64,000 nt of DNA from Rhodococcus rhodochrous. Its GTDB lineage: Bacteria; Actinomycetota; Actinomycetes; Mycobacteriales; Mycobacteriaceae. Shown here piece after piece: positions 8,937 through 17,525 of the stretch; the first letter of the stretch is position 1, and each line of letters begins with the position of its first letter. Location: assembly GCF_900187265.1 (NCBI RefSeq), contig NZ_LT906450.1, positions 1,417,444 through 1,481,443 of the forward strand, read 5' to 3'. The notes below the pieces were generated by a model, which was given only the letters and a program-made list of their open reading frames with translations, did no database searches and was not told the DNA's origin. The position numbers were made by a program, and so were the translations under genes.

Positions 8937-9529
8937 CGGCAGACGGGCAGGGGCCAGTGGGCGATACCGACGACCGCGTGCGATGCCCGTGGGCCGTCGA
9001 CGGTCCCGGTTCGTCGCTCTACCGCGACTATCACGACTACGAGTGGGGCCGGCCGCTCCACGGCCGCGACGAGATGTTCGAGCGGCTCTCCCTCGAGGCA
9101 TTCCAGTCGGGACTGTCGTGGCTGACGATCCTGCGCAAGCGGGAGGCCTTCCGCGCGGCTTTCCACGGCTTCGACGTCGAGGCGGTCGCCCGCTTCACGG
9201 AGGCCGACGTCGAGAGGTTGCTCGCCGACTCCGGCATCGTGCGCAACCGCCGCAAGATCGAGGCGGTGATCGCCAACGCGCGGGCCGTGCTCGAACTGCC
9301 CACCGATCTCGACGAGCTGCTGTGGTCGTTCGCACCGCCGCGACGCGCGCGACGTTCGGTAACGGTCGAGGAGATTCCGGCGGTGACGCCGGAGTCCACG
9401 GCGATGGCCCGTGAGCTGAAGCGCCACGGCTTCCGTTTTGTGGGCCCTACCACTGCGTATGCGCTGATGCAGGCTACCGGAATGGTCGACGATCACCTCG
9501 AATCGTGCTGGGTGTCACTCGACTCGTAG
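8933..9529 (+). CDS. tag: DNA-3-methyladenine glycosylase I
   Basis: Base-excision repair enzyme that removes 3-methyladenine from alkylated DNA. 198 residues, the usual Tag length. The zinc-snap residues of the family are all visible: Cys in RCPWA near the N-terminus, His in YHDYEWG, and the C-terminal His and Cys in VDDHLESC. The helix-hairpin-helix core includes FQSGLSWLTILRKREAFR and the FVGPTTAYALMQATGMV segment. The ATG at 8933 overlaps the upstream stop (ATGA), so expression is coupled to the DivIVA-like gene. In M. tuberculosis the homologue at this position is Rv1210 (tagA). Confidence 0.95.
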   Translation: MTADGQGPVGDTDDRVRCPWAVDGPGSSLYRDYHDYEWGRPLHGRDEMFERLSLEAFQSGLSWLTILRKREAFRAAFHGFDVEAVARFTEADVERLLADSGIVRNRRKIEAVIANARAVLELPTDLDELLWSFAPPRRARRSVTVEEIPAVTPESTAMARELKRHGFRFVGPTTAYALMQATGMVDDHLESCWVSLDS

Positions 9530-9680
9530 AACCCGGAGGAGTGTCTTACCCAGGAGTCAGCTACGCGCACGTATTCCGGATAGGGAAGAATGAGAAGGTG
9601 CGCGTCGCCGCGACCGGCGATGCAACCACACGGTAACCCACGCGCCCGGCGGTCGGGTGCAGATTTGGAGGGAGCAGAGG

Positions 9681-9848
9681 ATGGCGGCCATGAAGCCCCG
9701 GACCGGGGACGGTCCCCTCGAAGCAACCAAAGAGGGACGAGGAATCGTCATGAGGGTTCCACTCGAGGGCGGCGGACGTCTGGTCGTCGAGCTCACGCCG
9801 GAAGAGGCTGCGGCACTCGGCGACGAACTCAAGAGTGTCACCAGCTGA
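9681..9848 (+). CDS. DUF3117 microprotein
   Basis: 55-residue protein of unknown function, extremely conserved in actinobacteria (Rv1211 family). The whole sequence fits the family, from MAAMKPRTGDGPLEATKEG through GGGRLVVELTPEEAAALG. It has no membrane segment, no cysteine pair and no signal. The start is ATG at 9681, with GGAGGG 14 bases upstream and GAGG closer. Upstream in-frame starts would add residues absent from the family. A strong hairpin follows the stop, so this is the end of a transcription unit. The 151 bases between tag and this gene (9530-9680) are non-coding and probably carry its own promoter. Confidence 0.93.
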   Translation: MAAMKPRTGDGPLEATKEGRGIVMRVPLEGGGRLVVELTPEEAAALGDELKSVTS

Positions 9849-9870
9849 TCGGCCCCTCTCAGGGCACTCC

Positions 9871-9900
9871 GGGCCCCGCGCTCCTCGGCGCGCGGGGCCC
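9871..9900 (+). terminator. Intrinsic-like terminator after the DUF3117 gene
   Basis: Perfect 11-bp GC stem (9871-9881 with 9890-9900) and an 8-base loop, 22 bases after the stop. There is no T run, which is common for actinobacterial terminators. Confidence 0.7.
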
Positions 9901-9932
9901 GGTGTCGTCCTGAGAACACGCTCGGAGGCGCG

Positions 9933-10826
9933 ATGCTCGCCGACGTGATCGATCTTCTCGCGTGCCCTCACTGCGAGTCCGCGCTCGACCTCGACGACAA
10001 CGTCGTGGTGTGCGATCGCGGGCACAGCTTCGACGTCGCCCGCCAGGGCTACGTGTCGCTGCTCGCCGGCGGTTCGACGCCGTTCACCGGCGACACCGCC
10101 GACATGATCGCGGCCCGCGCCGACTTCCTCGGTGCCGGGCACTACGACCCGATCCGGCGCGCGGTGGCCGACGCATGCGTCGACACCGCCGATACGGTGG
10201 ACACCGATGCAGTGGTCACAGCCGCCGACGCTGCGATCCTCGAGGTCGGGGCCGGTACGGGGCAGTACCTCGCGTCCGTGCTCGACGCCCTGCCGGCGGC
10301 GCGCGGCATCGGGCTCGACGTCTCCAAGCCCGCGGTGCGGCGCATCGCCCGCAGTCATCCCCGGACCGGAGCGATCCTTGCCGATGCGTGGCAACGACTG
10401 CCCGTGAAGTCGGCGTCGCTCACCCACGTGCTGTCGGTGTTCGCGCCCCGCAACGCCGCCGAGAGTCATCGCGTGCTCGTCCCCGGAGGCACGCTCGTCG
10501 TCGCCACGCCCACCTCGGAGCATCTGCGCGAACTGGTCGCGTTACCCGGCATGGTGAGTGTGGACGACCGGAAGACGGAGCGGCTCTCGTCCGCGCTGTC
10601 GGGACGTTTCGAGCAGACGGGACGGACGGACGTGCGTTTCACGGCCGCACTCCCGCGCGACGTGCTCGGTCTCGTCGCGGGGATGGGACCGTCCGCCCAT
10701 CATGTGACGTCCGACCGGCGTGCGGAGTTGCTGGCCTCCCTGCCCGACCCGTTCGACGTGACGGTCTCGGTCACCGTCACTTCGTGGCGACGGATCGAGA
10801 CGGCCGACGAACCTAGCGCGCCGTGA
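9933..10826 (+). CDS. RlmA-like 23S rRNA (guanine-N1)-methyltransferase
   Basis: SAM-dependent methyltransferase, probably acting on a hairpin-35/Domain II guanine of 23S rRNA as RlmA(I)/TlrB do. 297 residues. An N-terminal zinc finger is visible with Cys12, Cys15, Cys28 and His32 (CPHC ... CDRGH), followed by HSFDVARQGYV, the typical junction. The SAM site is ILEVGAGTGQYLASVL, and the later LSVFAPRN motif is in the expected place. The ATG at 9933 starts after a terminator, with GGAGGCG as ribosome binding site. The 3' end overlaps the convergent glgM by 14 bases. Some family members give resistance to macrolides such as tylosin or mycinamicin; whether this one does is not shown. Confidence 0.85.
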   Translation: MLADVIDLLACPHCESALDLDDNVVVCDRGHSFDVARQGYVSLLAGGSTPFTGDTADMIAARADFLGAGHYDPIRRAVADACVDTADTVDTDAVVTAADAAILEVGAGTGQYLASVLDALPAARGIGLDVSKPAVRRIARSHPRTGAILADAWQRLPVKSASLTHVLSVFAPRNAAESHRVLVPGGTLVVATPTSEHLRELVALPGMVSVDDRKTERLSSALSGRFEQTGRTDVRFTAALPRDVLGLVAGMGPSAHHVTSDRRAELLASLPDPFDVTVSVTVTSWRRIETADEPSAP

Positions 10827-11985
10827 GCACCTGCTGGTAGACGGCGACGGTCTGGCGGGCGATCTGCGCCCACGAGAACTCGCTGACGGCGCGGTCGCGT
10901 CCGGCCCGGCCCCACCGGGTGGCACGGTCGCGATCGCGCGCGACGTCGTCGATCGCATCGGCGAGCGCACGCTCGTAGGTCTCGGTGTCGAACGCGTCGT
11001 AGTGCACCAGTCGCCCGGTGATCCCGTCCTGCACGACCTCCGGGATGCCTCCCACGTCGGACGCCACCACGGCGGTCTCGCAGGCCATCGCCTCGAGGTT
11101 GACGATCCCCAGCGGCTCGTACACCGACGGACAGACGAAAACCGTCGCCGCCGAGAGCAGTTCGCGGACCGATTCGGTGGGCAGCATCTCGCGTACCCAG
11201 TGCACCCCGTCGCGGGCGTCCTGCAGGGCGGTCACCGCCCGTTCGGTCTCCGCGGTGATCTCGGGGGTGTCGGGCGCGCCGGCACACAGGACGAGCTGGA
11301 TGTCGGGGTCGAGATGGTGCGCTGCGGCGATCAGATGCCCGACGCCCTTCTGCCGGGTGATGCGGCCGACGAACACGACGATCGGACGATCAGGATCGAG
11401 ACCGATGCGGGTGACGACGGACTCGTGGCCGGGCTCGGCCGGACCCGGATGCCAGACGGTGGTGTCGATCCCGTTGCGTACCACGTGGACCCGAGCGGGA
11501 TCGACGAAGGGATAGGCGTCGAGCACATCGAGGCGCATCCCGTCGCTGACCGCGATGATCGCGTCGGCGTACCGGACGGCGTTGCGCTCGGACCAGGAGG
11601 AGATGCGGTAACCGCCGCCGAGCTGCTCGGCCTTCCACGGCCGTCGCGGCTCGAGGGAGTGCGCGGTGAGGATGTGCGGGACGTCGTGGAGTTCGGCGGC
11701 CAGATGACCGGCCAGCCCGGTGTACCAGGTGTGCGAGTGCACCACGTCGACTCCGGCCGCGGCGTGCGCCATGCGCAACCCGGCCGACAGGGTCGTCAGG
11801 GCGGGATTGGCATCGCGCAGTGCCGGGTCGGGGGAGTGCACGAACGCGGTATCGCGCGGTGCGCCCGTGCAGTGCACGTCGACCTCGACCAGTCGACGCA
11901 GTTGTTCGACGAGTTCGGTGACGTGGACCCCGGCCCCGCCGTACACCTCAGGCGGATATTCCCGCGTCATCATTGCCACCCTCAC
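10813..11985 (-). CDS. glgM: Alpha-maltose-1-phosphate synthase (GlgM/GlgA-type GT4)
   Basis: Cytoplasmic glycosyltransferase that uses ADP-glucose, made by GlgC, and glucose-1-phosphate to form maltose-1-phosphate for the GlgE alpha-glucan pathway. 390 residues, matching Rv1212c (387). Seen: [17 protein letters not shown] nucleotide-sugar loop, [11 protein letters not shown], the [16 protein letters not shown] motif, and the EX7E-like [18 protein letters not shown]. The start GTG at 11985 gives [13 protein letters not shown], as in mycobacteria. It is divergent from glgC, its substrate supplier, with 113 bases between the two starts. A TACTTT hexamer sits 6 bases before the GTG, consistent with a leaderless transcript. 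Confidence 0.94.
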   Translation of the reverse strand: MRVAMMTREYPPEVYGGAGVHVTELVEQLRRLVEVDVHCTGAPRDTAFVHSPDPALRDANPALTTLSAGLRMAHAAAGVDVVHSHTWYTGLAGHLAAELHDVPHILTAHSLEPRRPWKAEQLGGGYRISSWSERNAVRYADAIIAVSDGMRLDVLDAYPFVDPARVHVVRNGIDTTVWHPGPAEPGHESVVTRIGLDPDRPIVVFVGRITRQKGVGHLIAAAHHLDPDIQLVLCAGAPDTPEITAETERAVTALQDARDGVHWVREMLPTESVRELLSAATVFVCPSVYEPLGIVNLEAMACETAVVASDVGGIPEVVQDGITGRLVHYDAFDTETYERALADAIDDVARDRDRATRWGRAGRDRAVSEFSWAQIARQTVAVYQQVLTAR

Positions 11986-11991
11986 CGCCTC

Positions 11992-11997
11992 AAAGTA
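11992..11997 (-). promoter_or_regulatory. -10 hexamer of a leaderless glgM promoter
   Basis: TACTTT on the minus strand, 6 bases before the glgM GTG at 11985. Confidence 0.5.
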
Positions 11998-12085
11998 GCG
12001 GGCCGCGCAGGTTCCGGCCACCCGGCCCCGACACTCCGAAGAGCGTCGAGATCGCGCTTCGCTGGCGGCGGCCTGGGTCGGGGGA

Positions 12086-12091
12086 TAGGTT
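12086..12091 (+). promoter_or_regulatory. -10 hexamer of a leaderless glgC promoter
   Basis: TAGGTT, 7 bases before the glgC GTG at 12099. With the glgM hexamer, the two divergent -10 elements are about 90 bases apart, so one regulator could reach both. Confidence 0.45.
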
Positions 12092-12098
12092 GAAGCGT

Positions 12099-13313
12099 GT
12101 GAGGAGCCAGCCCCATGTGCTTGGAATCGTTCTCGCCGGCGGCGAGGGCAAACGTCTGTATCCGCTGACCGCGGACAGGGCCAAGCCGGCAGTGCCGTTC
12201 GGGGGCGCATACCGCCTCATCGATTTCGTGCTCAGCAATCTCGTGAATGCCGGTTACCTGCGCATCTGCGTTCTCACGCAGTACAAGTCGCACTCCCTCG
12301 ACCGGCACATCTCGCAGACCTGGCGCCTGTCCGGCTTCACCGGTGAGTACATCACCCCGGTGCCGGCCCAGCAGCGGCTCGGTCCACGCTGGTACACCGG
12401 CAGCGCCGACGCGATCCTGCAGTCGCTCAACCTGGTCTACGACGAGGATCCCGAGTACATCGTGGTCTTCGGCGCCGACCACGTGTACCGGATGGACCCC
12501 GAGCAGATGGTGCGCCAGCACATCGAGTCGGGCGCCGGTGTCACGGTCGCCGGTATCCGCGTCCCGCGCAGCGAGGCATTCGCGTTCGGCTGCATCGACA
12601 GCGACGAGAGCGGCAGGATCACCCAGTTCCTCGAGAAGCCTGCTCATCCGCCCGGGACACCCGACGACCCCAACGTCACGTTCGCGTCCATGGGTAACTA
12701 CGTCTTCACCACGAAGGTCCTCGTCGAGGCGCTGCGGGCCGACTCGGAGAATCCCGACTCCGACCACGACATGGGTGGCGACATCATCCCCGCGCTCGTC
12801 GAGCAGGGCGAGGCCCACGTCTACGACTTCAACGACAACGTCGTCCCGGGCGCGACCGAACGCGATCGTGCCTACTGGCGCGACGTCGGTACGCTCGACG
12901 CCTTCTACGACGCCCACATGGACCTCGTGTCGGTCCACCCGATCTTCAATCTCTACAACCGGCGCTGGCCCATCCGCGGTGCCGCCGAGAACCTGCCGCC
13001 CGCGAAGTTCGTGCAGGGCGGTCTGGCGCAGGAGTCGATCGTCGGCGCCGGCAGCATCCTGTCGGCCGCCACGGTCCGCAACTCGGTGCTCAGCTCGAAC
13101 GTCATGGTCGACGACGGCGCGACCGTCGAGGGCAGCGTGCTCATGCCCGGTGTGCGCATCGGCAAGGGTGCGGTCGTGCGACGAGCGATCCTCGACAAGA
13201 ACGTCGTCGTCGGCGACGGCGAGATCATCGGCGTCGACCTCGAGCGCGACCGTCAGCGGTTCGCGGTGAGCAACGGCGGTGTCGTCGCCATCGGCAAGGG
13301 CATCTGGATCTGA
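12099..13313 (+). CDS. glgC: Glucose-1-phosphate adenylyltransferase (ADP-glucose pyrophosphorylase)
   Basis: Makes ADP-glucose from ATP and glucose-1-phosphate, the committed step to glycogen and capsular alpha-glucan. 404 residues, identical in length to the M. tuberculosis enzyme. The N-terminal nucleotidyltransferase domain shows [24 protein letters not shown], the [10 protein letters not shown] active-site Asp and [10 protein letters not shown]. The C-terminal left-handed beta helix (from about residue 300, [13 protein letters not shown]) carries allosteric sites. The GTG at 12099 is chosen because it yields [15 protein letters not shown], which matches the family; upstream in-frame ATG codons would add a non-conserved leader. 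It converges on the methyltransferase gene with no clear terminator in the 36 bases between them. Confidence 0.96.
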   Translation: MRSQPHVLGIVLAGGEGKRLYPLTADRAKPAVPFGGAYRLIDFVLSNLVNAGYLRICVLTQYKSHSLDRHISQTWRLSGFTGEYITPVPAQQRLGPRWYTGSADAILQSLNLVYDEDPEYIVVFGADHVYRMDPEQMVRQHIESGAGVTVAGIRVPRSEAFAFGCIDSDESGRITQFLEKPAHPPGTPDDPNVTFASMGNYVFTTKVLVEALRADSENPDSDHDMGGDIIPALVEQGEAHVYDFNDNVVPGATERDRAYWRDVGTLDAFYDAHMDLVSVHPIFNLYNRRWPIRGAAENLPPAKFVQGGLAQESIVGAGSILSAATVRNSVLSSNVMVDDGATVEGSVLMPGVRIGKGAVVRRAILDKNVVVGDGEIIGVDLERDRQRFAVSNGGVVAIGKGIWI

Positions 13314-13349
13314 GAGCGTGCTGCCCGCCCCGGAGGCGTGCCGCGCGGA

Positions 13350-13985
13350 TCAGCTGAGGCGCACCGCGCAGAGCAGGCCGTCGCCGAGCGGCAGGACCAC
13401 CGGAGCGAGCCGCTCGTCGTCGGACACCGCGCGGGTCGCCTCGCGCACCGCGAGCACCGTCGCGTCGCGGGCAGCGGGGTCGGCGACGCGTCCGTCGAGC
13501 AGGGCGTTGTGCAGCACGATCACTCCACCCGGCCGGAGCAGACGCACCCCTTCGCGCACGAAGTGCGGATGGTCGGCCGGGGTCGCATCGACGAAGACCA
13601 TGTCGTAGCCGGAGTCGGCGAGTCGCGGCAGCACATCCAGCGCGCGGCCGTTGATGAGCCGGGTGCGCGACGCCACGACACCCGCCTCGCGGAAGGCGAT
13701 CTTCGCGGCCCGCTGATGCTCCGGCTCGCTGTCGATGGTGGTGAGCACGCCGTCCTCGCGGAGGCCGTGCAGCAACCACAGTCCGCTCACACCCGCACCG
13801 GTCCCGATCTCCACTACCGTCCTGGCGTCGAGCATGCGGGCGAACATCGCGAGGGCGGCTCCGACGGAGGGGGACACCGGGTCGGCGCCCAGATCTTCGG
13901 CACGGTCACGCGCCGCGGCGAGCTCGTCGTCCTCGACGACGATGTTCTCGGCGTGGGTCAGGATGCGATCGGCGTTGGTCTGCAC
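13350..13985 (-). CDS. SAM-dependent O-methyltransferase (Rv1220c-like)
   Basis: Class I methyltransferase of the catechol/caffeoyl-CoA O-methyltransferase type; the acceptor is unknown. 211 residues with the GTG at 13985. Seen: [17 protein letters not shown] (SAM loop), [14 protein letters not shown] (acidic ribose contact), [14 protein letters not shown] (motif with the metal-type Asp), [21 protein letters not shown] at 14033 would add 16 residues, but the inner start gives a length like Rv1220c (215) and has TAGCCT 7 bases upstream. It is divergent from sigE, as in mycobacteria, which suggests shared control or a role in envelope stress (inference). Confidence 0.88.
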   Translation of the reverse strand: MQTNADRILTHAENIVVEDDELAAARDRAEDLGADPVSPSVGAALAMFARMLDARTVVEIGTGAGVSGLWLLHGLREDGVLTTIDSEPEHQRAAKIAFREAGVVASRTRLINGRALDVLPRLADSGYDMVFVDATPADHPHFVREGVRLLRPGGVIVLHNALLDGRVADPAARDATVLAVREATRAVSDDERLAPVVLPLGDGLLCAVRLS

Positions 13986-13992
13986 CCCACTG

Positions 13993-13998
13993 AGGCTA
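13993..13998 (-). promoter_or_regulatory. -10 hexamer of a leaderless methyltransferase promoter
   Basis: TAGCCT on the minus strand, 7 bases before the GTG at 13985. It supports the shorter start. Confidence 0.5.
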
Positions 13999-14301
13999 TC
14001 CTCGGCGATTCGTTCGCGCAGGCAGGCGCGCACGGAGTGGTGCCGCCAGTTGTGTGATTTAGACGGATGAACACGCCCGAACCGGTTTTCTCAGGGACGT
14101 TTCAGGTTACTCATACGGCGGCCACATCGCCGCGAGGAAAACTGACAATCGACGAACCGGACGATCGCACCGGTTCACGACTTCGAGGACGCACCGCTCT
14201 CGGGGAACGTTCCTGTGAAGGAATATTTCCTGCAGGTCGAGTGTTGTAGGCCCCGAAGCCAGTACCACTGCGGTCCCGACGAGGAGGATCCACCGATCCA
14301 C
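13999..14301. other. Divergent control region between the methyltransferase gene and sigE
   Basis: About 300 non-coding bases, less GC-rich than the genes, with a GGAACGTTCC palindrome at 14204-14213. A possible ECF promoter and an AGGAGGA ribosome binding site (14280-14286 region) precede the chosen sigE start. Open frames here are short and unconserved in appearance. Confidence 0.5.
14220..14246 (+). promoter_or_regulatory. Possible ECF-type promoter of sigE
   Basis: GGAAT (14220-14224), an 18-base spacer and GTTG (14243-14246). This resembles the SigE/SigH -35 GGAAC and -10 CGTT pair. If real, transcription starts near 14251, ruling out the upstream GTG at 14215 for this transcript and favouring ATG 14302. 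The match is weak. Confidence 0.3.
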
Positions 14302-14937
14302 ATGACCCGAGCCCACACTGTTCCCGAGAACGACGCCTCGGCGCTCGACGCTGCCCTCGAGGCGGACCTGAGCGGCACCGCGGCGTTCGACGCCACCGGG
14401 GACCGCGCGGCCATGCCGTCGTGGGACGAACTCGTTCGTGAGCACGGCGACCGCGTCTACCGCCTCGCCTACCGTCTTTCCGGCAACGCCCAGGACGCCG
14501 AGGATCTCACGCAGGAGACCTTCATCCGCGTCTTCCGGTCGTTGCAGAACTACCAGCCCGGCACTTTCGAGGGTTGGTTGCATCGCATCACCACGAACCT
14601 CTTCCTGGACATGGTGCGCCGCCGGAACCGCATCCGGATGGAAGCGCTCCCGGAGGACTACGATCGTGTACCGGCCGCAGGGCCGAACCCCGAGGAGATC
14701 TACCACGACGCGCGTCTCGGCGCCGACCTGCAGTCCGCTCTGGACTCGCTCGGACCCGAGTACCGTGCCGCGGTGGTGCTCTGTGACATCGAAGGTCTGT
14801 CCTATGAGGAGATCGGTGCCACACTGGGGGTGAAACTCGGTACGGTGCGTAGTCGTATCCACCGAGGCCGCCAGGCACTCCGCGAGTACCTGCGCGAGCA
14901 TGGAAAGGTCGAAAACGGTCGCGTCGATGCGGGGTAG
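14302..14937 (+). CDS. sigE: ECF RNA polymerase sigma factor SigE
   Basis: Extracytoplasmic-function sigma factor of the envelope-stress response. It recognises GGAAC/GTT promoters and is held by RseA. 211 residues from ATG 14302. Region 2 is [21 protein letters not shown] with [11 protein letters not shown] and [12 protein letters not shown]; region 4 is [19 protein letters not shown] and [18 protein letters not shown]. The core is nearly identical in style to mycobacterial SigE ([27 protein letters not shown]). An in-frame GTG at 14215 would add 29 residues; multiple starts are known for mycobacterial sigE, so both are possible. ATG 14302 follows a GAGGAGGA sequence, although the spacing is long. 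rseA and htrA follow on the same strand. Confidence 0.95.
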   Translation: MTRAHTVPENDASALDAALEADLSGTAAFDATGDRAAMPSWDELVREHGDRVYRLAYRLSGNAQDAEDLTQETFIRVFRSLQNYQPGTFEGWLHRITTNLFLDMVRRRNRIRMEALPEDYDRVPAAGPNPEEIYHDARLGADLQSALDSLGPEYRAAVVLCDIEGLSYEEIGATLGVKLGTVRSRIHRGRQALREYLREHGKVENGRVDAG

Positions 14938-14953
14938 CCGCCGGGAGGTAGTG

Positions 14954-15286
14954 ATGACGATGGTGCAACCACCTCGCAGGTTCGGCTCCACGGAACATCT
15001 CGCCAGCGAGGCAGTTGCCGCATTCGTCGACGGCGAACTGCGCATGGCGGCCTACATGCGGGCCGCCCAGCATCTGTCGATGTGTCCGGAGTGTGCCGCC
15101 GAGGTCGAAGCCCAGCAGCAGGCCCGCCACGCATTGCGGTCCGCTGCCGATCACGTACCGCGTATGCCGAGCTCGCTACTCGGGACGCTCAGCAACATCC
15201 CGTCCCACCTGTGCGACCCGACCCCGCGGCCTCAGGCGGAGGAAGGCTTCGCCGCGCGCCGCTGGTCCATTCTCCGGCGCCGGTGA
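14954..15286 (+). CDS. rseA: Anti-sigma-E factor RseA (zinc-associated anti-sigma type)
   Basis: Binds SigE and keeps it inactive until surface or redox stress. 110 residues. The ZAS motif is His40-x3-Cys44-x2-Cys47 (HLSMCPEC), preceded by the helix EAVAAFVDGELRMAAYMRA that contacts the sigma factor. There is no membrane helix, so it is a soluble anti-sigma factor, unlike E. coli RseA. In mycobacteria RseA is phosphorylated by PknB and degraded by ClpC1P2; a C-terminal arginine-rich tail (RRWSILRRR) is present here. The ATG at 14954 has GGGAGG 6 bases upstream; the GTG at 14951 is a neighbour alternative. It lies 16 bases after sigE. Confidence 0.93.
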   Translation: MTMVQPPRRFGSTEHLASEAVAAFVDGELRMAAYMRAAQHLSMCPECAAEVEAQQQARHALRSAADHVPRMPSSLLGTLSNIPSHLCDPTPRPQAEEGFAARRWSILRRR

Positions 15287-15368
15287 CCGGACGGGCGGTA
15301 ACAGGTGATCCGATGCCATCGGTGATACTGGGCTGCGTGACGGACCTAGACGGGGGAGACGGGCACGC

Positions 15369-16985
15369 GTGACGGCCGAATCTGCGCAGCACACCGGACG
15401 ACGGGCCGGCGACGATCCTCGTCGCGACGACGAGCTGCCCCATGCCTCGTCGGGTAAGGACTCCTCGGGCGGAGGCTCGTCCGGCAGAGGCTCGTCCAGC
15501 ACCGCCTCGTCGGGTCTGCCCGACGGAGCGATCACGCGCCCCGACGACGCTCCCCGTCTCGAACCGCGGCCCGTCTACCGGCCCACCGTCGACCCGACAT
15601 CGGCCCGTGTCTTCGGGCGCCCGGCCGGCGCCGAGGGATCGTTCGACTCCTCGGCCCATCCCCGCATCGTCGACCCGCGCGTCCAACAGGCACCTCCGAC
15701 CGATGCGATCCTGGCCGAGGCCTACGGGCGGCCGTCCGACGCCGACGAGACGCTCCAGCGTCCCCCTTCGCAGCCCGCGGCCGAGACCGAGGACGACACC
15801 GAACCCGATCCCTGGCGCGACCCCGACTCAGCGGTGCGGCTCGGTCCGCCCCTGGCAGGGCAGACCGAGGAGAAGGAACTTCCCCCGGCTCCCGGACTGA
15901 CCCTTCGTGAGGTGTTGTTCGACCGCCGCGTCCAGCCGCGCGCACTCGCAACCCTGGCCGCGGTGGCCGTCGTGATCGGAATGGTCGGCGGACTCGTCGT
16001 GGCACTGGCGACCGCCGACAACGGCTCGCTGACCAGTCGCGGAGTGACGCTGAGCCAGTCGGGTCCCGACGAGGAACTGCCCACCGGCGCGGTCGCGCGG
16101 GTCGCCGACACCGTGCTGCCCGCGGTCGTCTCCATCCAGACCACCGTCGGCGGCGACGCCGGCACCGGCTCGGGTGTGGTCATCGACGGCGCCGGTTACA
16201 TCGTCACCAACAACCACGTCATCTCCATGGCCGCCGGCAATCCCGACGCGAAGGTGCAGGTCACCTTCGACGACGGTACGAAGGTGCCCGCATCGATCGT
16301 CGGACGCGACATCAAGACCGACCTGGCCGTGCTCGCCGTCGAGGACGTCGACAACCTGGTCGTCGCCGAACTGGGCCGATCCGAGGACGTCCAGGTGGGC
16401 GAGGACGTCGTCGCGGTCGGTTCGCCGCTCGGCCTGAGCAAGACCGTCACCCGCGGCATCGTCAGTGCGCTCCACCGGCCCATGCGGCTGAGCGGACAGG
16501 GCACCGACACCGACGCGGTGATCGACGCCGTCCAGACCGACGCCTCGATCAACCCCGGCAACTCCGGCGGCCCCCTCATCGACATGGAGGGACGCGTGAT
16601 CGGCATCAATTCCGCGATCAAGTCGGAGACCGGCGGTTCGGTGGGTCTGGGCTTCGCGATCCCCATCGACGACGTCACCGAGGTGGCGCAGGAACTGATC
16701 CGCACCGGTGAGATGCAGCACCCGGACATCGGCGTGAACGCGCGCTCGGTCGTCAACGACGTCGCGAGCGGCGCGGAGGTCGCCAACGTCCGTCAGGACA
16801 GCCCCGCCCAGCGCGCCGGCATCGTCGAGGGCGACGTCATCGTCAAGGTCGGCGACCGCGAGGTCACCAGCGCCGACGAGCTCGTCGTCGCGGTCCAGCA
16901 GCAGGAGATCGACGAGCCGGTCACCGTCCAGCTCGTGCGCAACGGCCGCCTCGTCGACGTCGAGGTCACCCCCGTCTCCGACTGA
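15369..16985 (+). CDS. htrA: HtrA-family serine protease with PDZ domain
   Basis: Membrane-anchored trypsin-like protease/chaperone that handles misfolded envelope proteins, part of the SigE regulon in mycobacteria. 538 residues: a long disordered cytoplasmic region (1-190, Ser/Gly and Pro/Asp-rich), one membrane helix (193-216), an extracytoplasmic protease domain with catalytic His283 (TNNHVIS), Asp318 (KTDLAVL) and Ser399 (INPGNSGGPL), and one PDZ domain (about 445-535, QRAGIVEGDVIVKVGDREV). The triad is intact. The start is GTG at 15369 with a GGGGGAG stretch about 13 bases upstream. The gap after rseA is 82 bases. tatB follows 72 bases after the stop. Confidence 0.94.
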   Translation: MTAESAQHTGRRAGDDPRRDDELPHASSGKDSSGGGSSGRGSSSTASSGLPDGAITRPDDAPRLEPRPVYRPTVDPTSARVFGRPAGAEGSFDSSAHPRIVDPRVQQAPPTDAILAEAYGRPSDADETLQRPPSQPAAETEDDTEPDPWRDPDSAVRLGPPLAGQTEEKELPPAPGLTLREVLFDRRVQPRALATLAAVAVVIGMVGGLVVALATADNGSLTSRGVTLSQSGPDEELPTGAVARVADTVLPAVVSIQTTVGGDAGTGSGVVIDGAGYIVTNNHVISMAAGNPDAKVQVTFDDGTKVPASIVGRDIKTDLAVLAVEDVDNLVVAELGRSEDVQVGEDVVAVGSPLGLSKTVTRGIVSALHRPMRLSGQGTDTDAVIDAVQTDASINPGNSGGPLIDMEGRVIGINSAIKSETGGSVGLGFAIPIDDVTEVAQELIRTGEMQHPDIGVNARSVVNDVASGAEVANVRQDSPAQRAGIVEGDVIVKVGDREVTSADELVVAVQQQEIDEPVTVQLVRNGRLVDVEVTPVSD

Positions 16986-17045
16986 CCCATCGCCGTCGAG
17001 TTGTGTGACCTTCCCCGTAGGTGATGCGATCCGGACGCGACCACG

Positions 17046-17051
17046 TACCCT
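17046..17051 (+). promoter_or_regulatory. -10 hexamer of a leaderless tatB promoter
   Basis: TACCCT, 6 bases before the tatB GTG at 17058. tatB may therefore be transcribed on its own and not only with htrA. Confidence 0.5.
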
Positions 17052-17057
17052 GGATGC

Positions 17058-17462
17058 GTGTTCGGTAACATCGGTTGGGGCGAGTTCCTGGTACTCATCG
17101 TGGCGGCCCTCGTGGTTCTCGGCCCGGAGCGCCTGCCCGGCGCCGTCTCGTGGGTGGCCAAGTCGCTGCGTCAGGTACGCGACTACGCCACGGGTGCGCG
17201 CGACCAGCTCAAGCAGGAACTCGGGCCGGAGTTCGACGACCTGCGGCAACCGCTGTCGGAGCTGAACCAGTTGCGCGGCATGACACCGCGGGCAGTGATC
17301 ACGAAGCATCTGCTCGACGGCGACGACTCGCTCCTCACCGGCAATTTCGACAAGCCGTCCTCGGCGGTCCCGGGAACGCCCACCAACGGCGCGGCCCGAC
17401 CGAACCTGTCGAAGCCGCTCGCGCCGGACGAGAAGCCCCCGATCGACCCCGACGCCACCTGA
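17058..17462 (+). CDS. tatB: Sec-independent protein translocase subunit TatB
   Basis: Membrane component of the twin-arginine export system. With TatC it forms the receptor for folded proteins. 134 residues. The start is short and typical: [20 protein letters not shown], a single N-terminal membrane helix (about 6-22), then the [10 protein letters not shown] hinge and an amphipathic helix ([20 protein letters not shown]). The C-terminal half is a Pro-rich, acidic tail. The longer amphipathic part and its position after htrA (Rv1224) support TatB over TatA. The GTG start has TACCCT 6 bases upstream. A strong hairpin follows. Confidence 0.93.
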   Translation: MFGNIGWGEFLVLIVAALVVLGPERLPGAVSWVAKSLRQVRDYATGARDQLKQELGPEFDDLRQPLSELNQLRGMTPRAVITKHLLDGDDSLLTGNFDKPSSAVPGTPTNGAARPNLSKPLAPDEKPPIDPDAT

Positions 17463-17473
17463 CAGCTTTCATA

Positions 17474-17514
17474 CGACCGAGCCCCCGCCGTGAAGCACGG
17501 CGGGGGCTCGGTCG
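17474..17514. terminator. Bidirectional terminator between tatB and mrp
   Basis: Perfect 19-bp stem (17474-17492 with 17496-17514) and a 3-base AAG loop, placed 12 bases after the tatB stop and 12 before the mrp stop. It works for both convergent genes. Confidence 0.85.
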
Positions 17515-17525
17515 ATGTCGGGTCC

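Noticed and set aside
14215-14301. Upstream GTG start for sigE adding 29 residues
   Set aside because: The added residues look unlike SigE N-termini and the GTG has no good ribosome binding site. It is kept only as an alternative.
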